Positions 15,226-21,734 of a stretch of 50,411 nucleotides of DNA are shown here, piece after piece; positions within the stretch are counted from its first letter, which is position 1; every line of letters starts with the position of its first letter. The translations under genes were made by a program, and so were the position numbers. Below the pieces are notes generated by a model. That model had not been told where the DNA came from and made no database searches. It worked only from the letters and a program-made list of their open reading frames with translations. This DNA comes from a virus. Location: positions 1 through 50,411 of IMG/VR virus record IMGVR_UViG_3300046500_000035; one strand, given 5' to 3'.

Positions 15226-15614
15226 TGCGAATCCCTCCGGTTGATTTTCCGGATACCCCTCGTAAGAAGGGCACCGAGAAAATCTGGTCTTGCACCGCGA
15301 CCCGCTACTGGCGTCGGTCGCTGGCTTGAATCGAATGTTGTGTCTCACCATCGCGACGGCATGCCGGGCGTAACAGCTCAACGGGTATTCCAGGCCGGTG
15401 TTACTCGCCACCTCCGGCTGGGCGAACTTCTTTCCATACGTTTTCGGTTTGGGCTTCCAGTGCTAATCAGATACGGCGCATCAGGGTGGGAATCGCCCAC
15501 GCCCGGTGCGTCAGTCCTTTTGCTGGCTGGAAGCCTTTAAACGGTTTGATTGTTAAAGAGCGGCGGGCCTCTTGAGGCCCTGTCGCACCGTTGGTTTGTC
15601 GCTGCGATGGGTGA
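15226..15614 (-). other. Leader of the leftward early operon
   Basis: About 390 bases between the leftward promoter and the first gene. On the minus strand it contains a perfect hairpin (15566-15581, GGGCCTC-AA-GAGGCCC) followed by a boxA. No frame in it has a convincing ribosome binding site. Long structured leaders with boxA are where lambdoid phages and rRNA operons load antitermination factors. Confidence 0.55.
15551..15562 (-). promoter_or_regulatory. boxA-like antitermination site
   Basis: The minus strand reads CGCTCTTTAACA, matching the boxA of rrn leaders and lambdoid nut sites, which NusB/NusE bind. It follows a GC-rich hairpin at 15566-15581. A clear boxB is not seen, so whether a phage N-like protein is involved cannot be told. 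Confidence 0.6.
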
Positions 15615-15655
15615 ACTATCACGCATCGTGTTTATTTCGTCAACACATAACGTGA
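15615..15655 (-). promoter_or_regulatory. Leftward early promoter with repressor operators (pL-like)
   Basis: On the minus strand TTGACG (15643-15638), 17 bases, GATAGT (15620-15615). Between the two boxes lies ACACGATGCGTGA, and overlapping the -35 is a second copy with related half-sites (15643-15655, ACACA-TAA-CGTGA). The first shares 13 identical bases with the operator in the rightward promoter, so one repressor should shut both. Confidence 0.75.
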
Positions 15656-15729
15656 TTTTATTTTACAAATAATCACGGCAGATTTTTGGTGACATCGCGG
15701 AAAGGAGTGGGATAAGCTTTTTGAAAACA

Positions 15730-15745
15730 CTGTACATTCATACAG
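15730..15745. promoter_or_regulatory. LexA box upstream of the 15763 gene
   Basis: CTGTACATTCATACAG fits CTGT-N8-ACAG exactly, the LexA consensus used in gammaproteobacteria. It ends 17 bases before the ATG, with TTGAAA nine bases to the left. This placement would block transcription of the downstream gene until SOS induction. Confidence 0.8.
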
Positions 15746-15762
15746 CAATCAAGGAGTAGCTG

Positions 15763-16077
15763 ATGGCAAAGCCCCAGAAACAGCAACGTGAAACCAAGAC
15801 CATGACTGGCATGGAACGCTTGGTAATAAGGGTCTCTAACATGGTCAATCACCCCGTAGCGCAGCTGGATAGACGGGTGACGATTCATCGCCTAGACACG
15901 GACGGTCAGCGGGAGTGGGACGAGATACTTGGGGTTCTGTCAGACACAGATGGCATCGACCTCACGATAAACGACGATGAAGAATCGATAACCTTGGAGT
16001 GGGAAGCGGCCAGTGATGAAGATCGGCCGGTCCAGGTCGATGACGTAGAACTGGCCGAGGCGCCAGCCCCGTTTTAG
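15763..16077 (+). CDS. SOS-regulated small protein, candidate antirepressor
   Basis: 104 aa, ATG 15763 with GGAG upstream. N-terminus basic (MAKPQKQQRETKTMTGMERL), C-terminus strongly acidic (NDDEESITLEWEAASDEDRP). It lies alone between the leftward promoter and a bidirectional terminator, convergent with the repressor gene, and is preceded by a perfect LexA box. LexA-controlled small proteins next to phage repressors often inactivate them (Tum of phage 186, antirepressors of Gifsy-type phages), which is the basis of the guess; the sequence itself matches no family I know. Confidence 0.65.
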   Translation: MAKPQKQQRETKTMTGMERLVIRVSNMVNHPVAQLDRRVTIHRLDTDGQREWDEILGVLSDTDGIDLTINDDEESITLEWEAASDEDRPVQVDDVELAEAPAPF

Positions 16078-16089
16078 CAAGCACAAAAA

Positions 16090-16115
16090 AGCCCGCTCAA
16101 GTGGCGGGCCTTTTA
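16090..16115. terminator. Bidirectional intrinsic terminator
   Basis: GCCCGC / GCGGGC stem (16091-16096 and 16104-16109) with CTTTTATT on the plus side and a run of six T on the minus side. It separates the convergent 15763 gene and repressor gene. Confidence 0.85.
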
Positions 16116-16126
16116 TTGAGGGGTTA

Positions 16127-16951
16127 TCAAGCCTTTCGAGCGTTCCAGATCAATAGAACCTTCGCGTGAATCGTTACATCGTCAATTCTGGCCTGCTGAT
16201 CCTTGTGCTTCTCGTTGTCCGAGATCAGCCAGAAATGCTCTTCATCTGCCATCTGCAGCCGTTTGATGTAGAGCAAGCCATGCCAGGTGATCACGTAGAT
16301 CCCGTCGCCGACAAACTCCGTAACGCCACGATCGACGATTACCGGGTCTTTGTCGTTGATCGTGCCTTCCATGCTCTGACCCCAGCCAGTTATCACTGCC
16401 AGCGCATTGAGTGCTGTGTAATTCACGCCTTTCTCGCGCAAGACCTCTTCCCGCACGATTAGATTTCGAAGGGTTTCGCTATAGTCCGGAGGCACCTGGC
16501 CATGACCCATGGCGGCACGGATGTCGTACTGGGGGATAAGCACCTCGTCAGGTTGAACCCGCAGGCCAGAAAAATCCGCGCTGATCACGTTATTCAGACG
16601 ATCAGCTGGGGACTGTGTTGCCGCAAGAATTTGGGTTTTGACCCCCTCCGGCAATCCCTTTCCATGCTTGGCAAGCATCTGCCTGACTGCATCGATTGAC
16701 GCGGCGGACGGCGCGGGCCCGGAATCCTCAGCGACAGATCCCGCAGATAGCCCTATTAACAGGTCTGACTGTGCGACCCCTAGCGCCTCAGCAATAACGG
16801 CGATATCCGCAAGGGTGGGCTCTCGAGTCCCAGCCTCATAATTTCCAACTCGCGACTGTGATTTCCAGCCGCACGCGTCCGCTAGGTCGGCCTGAGACAG
16901 GCCGGCCGCTTTTCTGAAGCGCTTTATGCGCTGAGCCAATGATTCGTTCAT
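16127..16951 (-). CDS. cI: CI-like prophage repressor with S24 peptidase domain
   Basis: 274 aa. Residues 5-60 form an XRE-type helix-turn-helix (RIKRFRKAAGLSQADLADAC, then SRVGNYEAGTREPTL). The C-terminal S24/LexA-like domain has Ser193 in GQSMEGT and Lys230 in LYIKRLQ, 37 residues apart as in LexA and UmuD. The region where self-cleavage normally occurs at Ala-Gly reads RAAMGHGQV (Ala147-Met148-Gly149), so the scissile pair is not canonical. It should repress the leftward and rightward promoters and maintain lysogeny. Divergent from cro with operators between. Confidence 0.92.
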   Translation of the reverse strand: MNESLAQRIKRFRKAAGLSQADLADACGWKSQSRVGNYEAGTREPTLADIAVIAEALGVAQSDLLIGLSAGSVAEDSGPAPSAASIDAVRQMLAKHGKGLPEGVKTQILAATQSPADRLNNVISADFSGLRVQPDEVLIPQYDIRAAMGHGQVPPDYSETLRNLIVREEVLREKGVNYTALNALAVITGWGQSMEGTINDKDPVIVDRGVTEFVGDGIYVITWHGLLYIKRLQMADEEHFWLISDNEKHKDQQARIDDVTIHAKVLLIWNARKA

Positions 16952-16958
16952 GCGCGGG

Positions 16959-17029
16959 ATTTCATCACGAAATGAAATACCCAGCTTTCACTTATTGTGT
17001 TTGCCTTTAACACGATGCGTGTTTATCCT
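16959..17029. promoter_or_regulatory. Operator region and rightward promoter (pR-like) between cI and cro
   Basis: Plus-strand promoter TTGCCT (17001-17006), 17 bases, TATCCT (17024-17029). The spacer holds the perfect dyad ACACG-ATG-CGTGT (17010-17022), whose 13-base core recurs in the leftward promoter. TCACT-TAT-TGTGT (16988-17000) and the palindrome ATTTCAT-N6-ATGAAAT (16959-16978), just ahead of the cI start, are candidate second and third operators. Confidence 0.75.
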
Positions 17030-17054
17030 GTGTTCAACTATGGAGGAGCACCAA

Positions 17055-17279
17055 ATGAATCAAGTCCGAATGATCCGCGAGAGGGCTGGGGTAACTCAGG
17101 CCGCGCTACGCCGGGCGCTCGGCTGGAATCAGTCCCGCCTGGCGAATTACGAATCTGGTCTGCGAAGCCCAGGGCTTAGCGAGGCCCGCCTCATCGTCAA
17201 GGCGTTGAACGCTCTGGGCGCGAAATGCGGACTCGATGATGCGTTCCCTCCTGAAAAGCAATCCCTTACTGCCGCTTAA
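17055..17279 (+). CDS. cro: Cro-like repressor
   Basis: 74 aa from ATG 17055 with GGAGGAG seven bases upstream; a longer frame begins inside the operators and is rejected. The whole protein is an XRE helix-turn-helix: RMIRERAGVTQAALRRALGW then SRLANYESGLRSPGLSEARL. It is the first gene of the rightward early operon and would shut off cI on entry to the lytic cycle. Confidence 0.85.
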   Translation: MNQVRMIRERAGVTQAALRRALGWNQSRLANYESGLRSPGLSEARLIVKALNALGAKCGLDDAFPPEKQSLTAA

Positions 17280-17307
17280 CCATTTCATCAGCCACAAGGA
17301 GCAGCAC

Positions 17308-17496
17308 ATGTACACCGACCCTAACCACCTGCGCGATAAGGCCACGAAGGTGCGCCTCGACGAGGTAGCAGACGATTTACTTACAGCAATGGCCAGGTTC
17401 CACAGAACCCAAAAGGCAGTACTGGCGCGTGACCTGCTCGAGCGTGCTTTGAACCAGATGATGGAAGAGCTTAACGCGAAGACTGACGTGGCTTGA
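17308..17496 (+). CDS. Small ribbon-helix-helix-like protein
   Basis: 62 aa from ATG 17308 with AAGGAG six bases upstream. KATKVRLDEVADDLLTAMAR followed by QKAVLARDLLERALNQMMEE looks like a CopG/Arc beta-helix-helix. It occupies the place of a CII-type regulator after cro. Could control the replication operon or a host gene; target unknown. Confidence 0.6.
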   Translation: MYTDPNHLRDKATKVRLDEVADDLLTAMARFHRTQKAVLARDLLERALNQMMEELNAKTDVA

Positions 17497-17514
17497 AGTA
17501 GCCGAGGAGGGACT

Positions 17515-17697
17515 GTGCCTGAAAAGAAAGAGCTGGAGATTCAGCTCGATATGAGGGGCAGGGCCGAGCTTGAGCTTGTTGCGAAGTTGAAAGGAATGAC
17601 GCCTGAAGAGATGGGCGCATTTTTGATCAACAAAGCGCTTTCTCAGCTCCGTCCTGACCCATCCAGAAGCAACGTCAGAGCCTTCCGTAAGGGCTGA
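17515..17697 (+). CDS. Arc-like small DNA-binding protein
   Basis: 60 aa from GTG 17515 with GAGGAGG upstream. KELEIQLDMRGRAELELVAK, MTPEEMGAFLINKALSQL and a basic tail (SRSNVRAFRKG) suggest another ribbon-helix-helix protein. It sits directly after the 17308 gene, so the two may be a duplicated or paired regulatory set. No family assigned beyond the fold. Confidence 0.5.
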   Translation: MPEKKELEIQLDMRGRAELELVAKLKGMTPEEMGAFLINKALSQLRPDPSRSNVRAFRKG

Positions 17698-17767
17698 TTA
17701 GCCCCTGAGGGACTCATGAGGAACTGCCAAGTGACAAATCCAAACACCAAATCGCAGGCACAAAAAA

Positions 17768-17793
17768 ACCGACGTACGAGGTCGGTTCTTTTT
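17768..17793 (+). terminator. Intrinsic terminator after the cro-side genes
   Basis: AACCGAC (17768-17774) pairs with GTCGGTT (17781-17787), followed by CTTTTT. It lies between the small regulators and the Rha-family gene, the place of tR1 in lambda, and would make the replication genes depend on read-through. Confidence 0.8.
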
Positions 17794-17825
17794 ACAGCTG
17801 TTTGCACAACGTTCTGGAGCGAATA

Positions 17826-18632
17826 ATGCCCATGTCCAATTCATCTGTCAATTCGCCACTGCTCGCGCCACGAAATGACGATTCCGATTTCGTGGCGCGA
17901 ACGATGTCTTCGCGGGAAATCGCCAAACTTACGGGCAAGGCTCATAAGCATGTTCTCGCTGACATTCGCTCGATGCTCACTGACCTTGAAATTGACTGGG
18001 CCGATTGTTCGGCTCAGTACCAGGACAGCACCGGGCGCAAGCTTCCCTGCTTCAACCTAAATCGAGAGCTAACCGATACGCTGCTGACCGGCTACAGCGC
18101 AAAAATGCGTTTAGCTGTTATTCGCCGCTGGCGCGAACTGGAGCAACAGGCGGCGTCACGCGAAGCCGTCACGGCCAACGGCACTAAGGTAATTGGCGAG
18201 ATCACCATTATGGAATGCTTCACTCGCCTGCTGAAGCCGTCACCGTCCAGCCAAATCATGATGCTGACCAAGATCGCCCAGAACAACGGTCTTGATCCGC
18301 AGTTCCTCCCAGGCTACGCCATTGACGCCGCTCCGGACGCTACTGGCGGGTCTTCCATGCAGTCGAAGCCCATCACCGACCTAATCAAAGAGAACGGCAT
18401 TGCCAGCACTGCCGCTGCGTTCAACCGCCTGCTCGCCACCCACGGACTCATCAGGAAGTGCCAGCGCAACAGCACTAAGCGCGGCGTCGTGGACTTCTGG
18501 TCGATCACTGATAAGGGCCTCGCCTACGGCAAGAACCTCACCAGCCCTCAATCCCCTCGCGAGACGCAGCCGCACTGGTACGTCGATCGCTTCCTTGAGC
18601 TTGCCGGGCTTGTCGGCAAAGGCAGCAAGTAA
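17826..18632 (+). CDS. Rha-family phage regulatory protein
   Basis: 268 aa from ATG 17826 (GGAG seven bases upstream). Residues about 20-105 match the Rha domain: VARTMSSREIAKLTGKAHKH, VLADIRSML, a polypeptide DSTGRKLPCFNLNRE and KMRLAVIRRWRELE. The C-terminal part (about 190-250) resembles the phage antirepressor KilAC/winged-helix region (TAAAFNRLLATHGLIRKCQR). Rha proteins affect lytic growth in hosts lacking IHF; exact role unclear. The early codons contain a 14-bp inverted repeat that recurs before the portal gene. Confidence 0.85.
   Translation: MPMSNSSVNSPLLAPRNDDSDFVARTMSSREIAKLTGKAHKHVLADIRSMLTDLEIDWADCSAQYQDSTGRKLPCFNLNRELTDTLLTGYSAKMRLAVIRRWRELEQQAASREAVTANGTKVIGEITIMECFTRLLKPSPSSQIMMLTKIAQNNGLDPQFLPGYAIDAAPDATGGSSMQSKPITDLIKENGIASTAAAFNRLLATHGLIRKCQRNSTKRGVVDFWSITDKGLAYGKNLTSPQSPRETQPHWYVDRFLELAGLVGKGSK
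17863..17900. repeat. 14-bp inverted repeat, copy 1
   Basis: TCGCGCCACGAAAT (17863-17876) and ATTTCGTGGCGCGA (17887-17900) with a 10-base spacer, inside the N-terminal codons of the Rha-family gene. The arm core CGCGCCACGAA / TTCGTGGCGCG also occurs at 24682-24722. Confidence 0.85.
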
Positions 18633-19414
18633 TGGCCGGAGACTGGATAAAAATGCGCATCGAACTGCAAACGCATCCGAAAGTGTTCCGCATGGTATCC
18701 GCATTGAATGCGGACAGACTTCGCATCATTGGTGGACTTCACATCGCCTGGAGCATCTTTGATGTGCATTGCGATGATGGTGTTTTGGTCGGATACACCG
18801 TTGATGCGATGGATGCGGTGGTTGGCTGGCCCGGCTTCACTCAGGCGATGATCGACGTCGAGTGGGCTGCTGTAGATTCCTCTGGAAGCCTTGTAATGCC
18901 TCGCTTTGACGAGCATAACGGCAAGTCTGCAAAGCGTCGTGCGAACGACTCAGAGCGCAAGCGGAATGCCCGTGATGCAGTGATGTCCGCCAGTGATGCG
19001 GACAAAAACGGGACCAGAGAAGAGAAGAGAAGAGAAGAGAAGAAAGATCAAGATCAAAAGCCCTCGTCGCAGGCGCCGAGCGTTGATGCGTTTTCGAAGT
19101 TCTGGGCGCTGTACCCCCGGAAGGTCTGCAAGGCAGCTGCCGAGAAAGCCTGGAAGAAGCTCAAGGTCACTGACGACCTGTTCAACCTGATCGCCCAGGG
19201 TCTGGCCAAGCAGTGCGTCTCGCCAGGCTGGACCAAGGACAACGGCCAGTTCATCCCGCACCCGGCGACCTGGCTCAACGGCAAGCGCTGGGAGGATGAA
19301 GTCTCCACCCCGAGCAACGTGCATCACCTGCCGAGCAGCCGTCACACCGGCTTTGATCAGCGCGATTACAAGGCGGGCCTCGTTGCCGTCGGGGATGGGT
19401 CCTATGACTTCTGA
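18632..19414 (+). CDS. O-like replication initiator
   Basis: 260 aa; ATG 18632 overlaps the previous TAA (TAATG). N-terminus DWIKMRIELQTHPKVFRMVS with ADRLRIIGGLHIAWSIFDVH and GVLVGYTVDAMDAVVGWPGF forms the DNA-binding winged-helix part found in phage O-like proteins. A charged linker (about 105-150) is encoded by an AGAGA-repeat tract. The C-terminal DAFSKFWALYPRKVCKAAAE domain is the helicase-loader interaction type common in phage replication proteins. It is coupled to a DnaC-like gene, so it probably recruits host DnaB at an origin, perhaps within this gene. Confidence 0.8.
   Translation: MAGDWIKMRIELQTHPKVFRMVSALNADRLRIIGGLHIAWSIFDVHCDDGVLVGYTVDAMDAVVGWPGFTQAMIDVEWAAVDSSGSLVMPRFDEHNGKSAKRRANDSERKRNARDAVMSASDADKNGTREEKRREEKKDQDQKPSSQAPSVDAFSKFWALYPRKVCKAAAEKAWKKLKVTDDLFNLIAQGLAKQCVSPGWTKDNGQFIPHPATWLNGKRWEDEVSTPSNVHHLPSSRHTGFDQRDYKAGLVAVGDGSYDF
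19016..19047 (+). repeat. Homopurine AGAGA tract inside the O-like gene
   Basis: Thirty-two consecutive purines built from a five-base AGAGA unit, encoding a Glu/Lys/Arg-rich linker. In lambdoid phages the origin lies within the O gene, so this tract is a candidate part of an origin, or simply a repeat that can expand. Confidence 0.7.
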
Positions 19415-20222
19415 ATCCCCGAAGATCGACCTGACCGTGAATGAGATCGAGCGCCGTTTCGGCGTGGTCGCCAAGCAGGCCGCTGAGTGCCAAAGCCACG
19501 GCGCGTATGCCGCAATCATCCGCAAACAGTCCGAGACGGCCTCTGGTTGCCCAGGATGCGCCGCCGACGCTCAGCTGAGACGCGATCAGGACGAACAGCG
19601 TGCGATGTACGCCCGGATCGCCGAAGAGCGCCTGGAGCGCAAGCTGGGGGCCTCGCTGATTCCTCGCCGGTTCATGGGCAAGAACTTCCAGGACTACCGC
19701 GCCGAGACCGCAGACCAGAAAGCCAACCTGGCGAAGTGCATCGAGTACTCCGAAAGCTTCCCCCAGCACCTGGCTGACGGTCGCTGCATCGTCATGACTG
19801 GAACGCCCGGCACCGGCAAGACTCACCTCGCTACGGCGATCGCGGGCTACGTGATCACCCACCACAAGGCCACGGCCGTGTACCGCACCGTCGGCGGGCT
19901 GCTGCAGTTCATCAAGGGCAGCTACGGCGACAGGGCCGAATACACCGAGGCCGAGGCATTCGCCAGTCTGGTCGAGCCCTCGCTGCTGATCATCGACGAG
20001 ATCGGTGCCACCAAGCCGACCGAGTTCGAGCTGGCGACCCTGTTCGCCGTGATCAACGGACGGTACGAGGAGCAGCTGCCCACCATCGTCATATCCAACA
20101 TCGACGCCAAGGAGCTTGGCACCGTGCTGGGCGATCGCAGCGTGGATCGGCTGAGGGAAGGGCGCGGCATTGGCCTGGTATTCGAAGGCGCCTCGGCGCG
20201 CATCCCTCGGAGGGCTTCGTGA
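19404..20222 (+). CDS. DnaC-like helicase loader ATPase
   Basis: 272 aa from ATG 19404, which overlaps the O-like gene; the longer frame upstream is a shadow. The N-terminal CPGCAADAQLRRDQDEQRAM gives a zinc-like Cys pair. AAA+ core: Walker A TGTPGTGKTHLATAIAGYV (about 130-148), Walker B LLIIDEIGA (about 195), sensor-1 VISNID and an arginine-containing DRLREGRGIG. It loads the host DnaB helicase at the phage origin. Followed by an overlapping small gene. Confidence 0.92.
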   Translation: MTSESPKIDLTVNEIERRFGVVAKQAAECQSHGAYAAIIRKQSETASGCPGCAADAQLRRDQDEQRAMYARIAEERLERKLGASLIPRRFMGKNFQDYRAETADQKANLAKCIEYSESFPQHLADGRCIVMTGTPGTGKTHLATAIAGYVITHHKATAVYRTVGGLLQFIKGSYGDRAEYTEAEAFASLVEPSLLIIDEIGATKPTEFELATLFAVINGRYEEQLPTIVISNIDAKELGTVLGDRSVDRLREGRGIGLVFEGASARIPRRAS

Positions 20223-20410
20223 TGATCGTCACCAAACACAAACACCTGCTCAAGGCTCAGGCTGATTTCGGCCACCTGGTAGCCAAGTGCGGGAAGACGG
20301 TATCAAGCCGTGCGATCACTGAGTACGAGGAATGGGCGACCTGTTCGAACTGCCTGCGTCAGGCGGCAAAGTCAGAAAGCAGCGTTCGCGTGATTCGAGG
20401 TGAGGTATGA
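20222..20410 (+). CDS. Small hypothetical protein
   Basis: 62 aa, MIVTKHKHLLKAQADFGHLV with CGKTVSSRAITEYEEWATCS and NCLRQA: Cys pairs suggestive of a small zinc fold. ATG 20222 shares the A of the previous TGA; a GTG at 20219 with GGAGG upstream is the alternative start. It lies in the nin-like region. Function unknown. Confidence 0.6.
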   Translation: MIVTKHKHLLKAQADFGHLVAKCGKTVSSRAITEYEEWATCSNCLRQAAKSESSVRVIRGEV

Positions 20411-20799
20411 GCATTCGTGAAGAGTTTGAGGCCTGGCTGCTTGAGGTCCATGGGCTGGATTCCGTTTGGCAGGAAGAGCGCAACTGCTTCGCTGACTTCC
20501 CCGCGCATTTGGCCTATCAGGCATGGCAGGCATCTCGCGAGGCGGCGGAGCAGTCCGCTATGGGGCCTGAACTCCAGGCAATGCTCAGCCAGTTTGAAGC
20601 CGATGAGAACGCCCAGATTCAGCGGGCTGAAACGTTTGTTCGAGCGACTAGCCGGGCCTCCATATCGGCCATCCAGCGAAACTTCAAGCTGAACTACGGC
20701 AGCGCCTGCCGCCTCATGGACAAGCTGGTCGCCAGAGGAATCGTATCGCCAATCGACTCAGAAGGTCGCCGTTCGGTACTGCCCGAGGTGACCCAATGA
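20407..20799 (+). CDS. Protein with a C-terminal FtsK-gamma-like winged helix
   Basis: 130 aa. The first 75 residues are a helical domain (EFEAWLLEVHGLDSVWQEER). The last 50, SRASISAIQRNFKLNYGSAC then RLMDKLVARGIVSPIDSEGR, follow the FtsK gamma-domain pattern, which in bacteria reads KOPS sequences and contacts XerD. There is no ATPase domain. In a phage this might read host KOPS or act as a general DNA-binding module. Coupled by ATGA on both sides. Confidence 0.7.
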   Translation: MSIREEFEAWLLEVHGLDSVWQEERNCFADFPAHLAYQAWQASREAAEQSAMGPELQAMLSQFEADENAQIQRAETFVRATSRASISAIQRNFKLNYGSACRLMDKLVARGIVSPIDSEGRRSVLPEVTQ

Positions 20800-20912
20800 C
20801 CAACACCATCTGGATAGCAATAGCCCTGATCACCCTGGTAGCCGGATACGGCTTGCATCACAAAGTTGAGCGGGCCACTGCGCCTGTAAGCATGGAGAGC
20901 GTCTTCAAATGA
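20796..20912 (+). CDS. Tiny membrane protein (38 aa)
   Basis: MTNTIWIAIALITLVAGYGL followed by HHKVERATAPVSMESVFK: one membrane segment (about 4-20) and a short cytoplasmic or periplasmic tail. ATGA overlaps at both ends (20796-20799 and 20909-20912) support it strongly. Unknown role. Confidence 0.65.
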   Translation: MTNTIWIAIALITLVAGYGLHHKVERATAPVSMESVFK

Positions 20913-21325
20913 TCGAGATCCTCATGCAAAACGCCCAAGACACAAGTCGCCTGTTCGGCGTGTTGCGCGGCACCGACTTCACCAAGCCCAAGCTGATCGT
21001 GATCAAGGAGCCGGACCGCAACGGTGAGCAGAACAAGAAGCTCCACGCGATGCTGGCCGATATCTCCCGCCAAGTTGAGCACGCCGGTCGGAAGTGGGAC
21101 GTCACCGTTTGGAAGCGACTGTGCACCGCCGCATGGCTGCGCGAGAGCGGCGAAACCATACAGATGATCCCAGCTATCGACGGGAAGGGCATCGACGTCC
21201 TGTACGAGCGCACAAGCAAGCTCACGGTAAGTAAGTGCGCCGAGTTGATCGAGTGGGTTTCCGCATTCGGCGCCGAGCACGAGGTGCGATGGACGCAGAA
21301 GGATCTGTGGGAGGGCCGGTACTGA
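20909..21325 (+). CDS. ninB: NinB recombination protein
   Basis: 138 aa. KPKLIVIKEPDRNGEQNKKL, HAMLADISRQVE, WDVTVWKRLCTAAWLRE and the ending AFGAEHEVRWTQ are the hallmark stretches of NinB (Orf of lambda), a protein that helps RecFOR-type loading and recombination. Normal length for the family (about 140). It begins the nin-like cluster with NinG two genes later. Confidence 0.92.
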   Translation: MIEILMQNAQDTSRLFGVLRGTDFTKPKLIVIKEPDRNGEQNKKLHAMLADISRQVEHAGRKWDVTVWKRLCTAAWLRESGETIQMIPAIDGKGIDVLYERTSKLTVSKCAELIEWVSAFGAEHEVRWTQKDLWEGRY

Positions 21326-21630
21326 TGAGCCATCAATTCAAGCCGGGCGATTTGGCGATGATTACTCATGAGAGCAATTTTGGCCGAGTCGTTACCGTTC
21401 TGTCCGCTCACATTGGCCCGTGCCGCCTCGACTTTCCCGACACCCGTTACCAGCTAATCCCTCCGGGCTCTGACGCTTATGTGGTCGACGGTGAAGCGCT
21501 TGTTGGTGTCATGACAGCTAGCGGTAAGCAGGTCATCGCATCACGGATGGCGTACAGGGGCAAGTGGCTGATGCTCCTGCGCGGCGACTTCGCTCCAGAG
21601 CAAGCCAAGTCCGTCGAGGTGCCAGCATGA
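21325..21630 (+). CDS. Hypothetical protein
   Basis: 101 aa from ATG 21325, overlapping the ninB stop as TGATG. MSHQFKPGDLAMITHESNFG followed by RVVTVLSAHIG and KWLMLLRGDFAPEQ suggest a small beta-barrel (SH3/KOW-like) protein. Common in pseudomonad prophages at this position; function unknown. Confidence 0.65.
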   Translation: MSHQFKPGDLAMITHESNFGRVVTVLSAHIGPCRLDFPDTRYQLIPPGSDAYVVDGEALVGVMTASGKQVIASRMAYRGKWLMLLRGDFAPEQAKSVEVPA

Positions 21631-21734
21631 AGACCATTAAGGCCCTCATCAGTACCGTCCGCTGCTTCGTCACGCTCATTGAGGCTGGGTATCAGCACCA
21701 CCAGGTGGAATTCAAGTTCGGGGGTGGCCTGTGA
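21627..21734 (+). CDS. Small hypothetical protein (35 aa)
   Basis: MKTIKALISTVRCFVTLIEA then GYQHHQVEFKFGGGL. Linked by ATGA at 21627 and by GTGA to ninG at 21731, which is the support for so short a gene. An amphipathic helix is the only visible feature. Confidence 0.55.
   Translation: MKTIKALISTVRCFVTLIEAGYQHHQVEFKFGGGL

Noticed and set aside
16950-17054. Long N-terminal extension of Cro
   Set aside because: It would place coding sequence over the operators and promoter; ATG 17055 has a strong ribosome site and gives a normal Cro length.
17308-17697. Toxin-antitoxin pair
   Set aside because: Both proteins look like small DNA-binding RHH proteins; no toxin-like partner is present.
17716-17826. 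36-codon frame before the Rha gene
   Set aside because: It reads straight through a good terminator hairpin and has no coupling or ribosome site.
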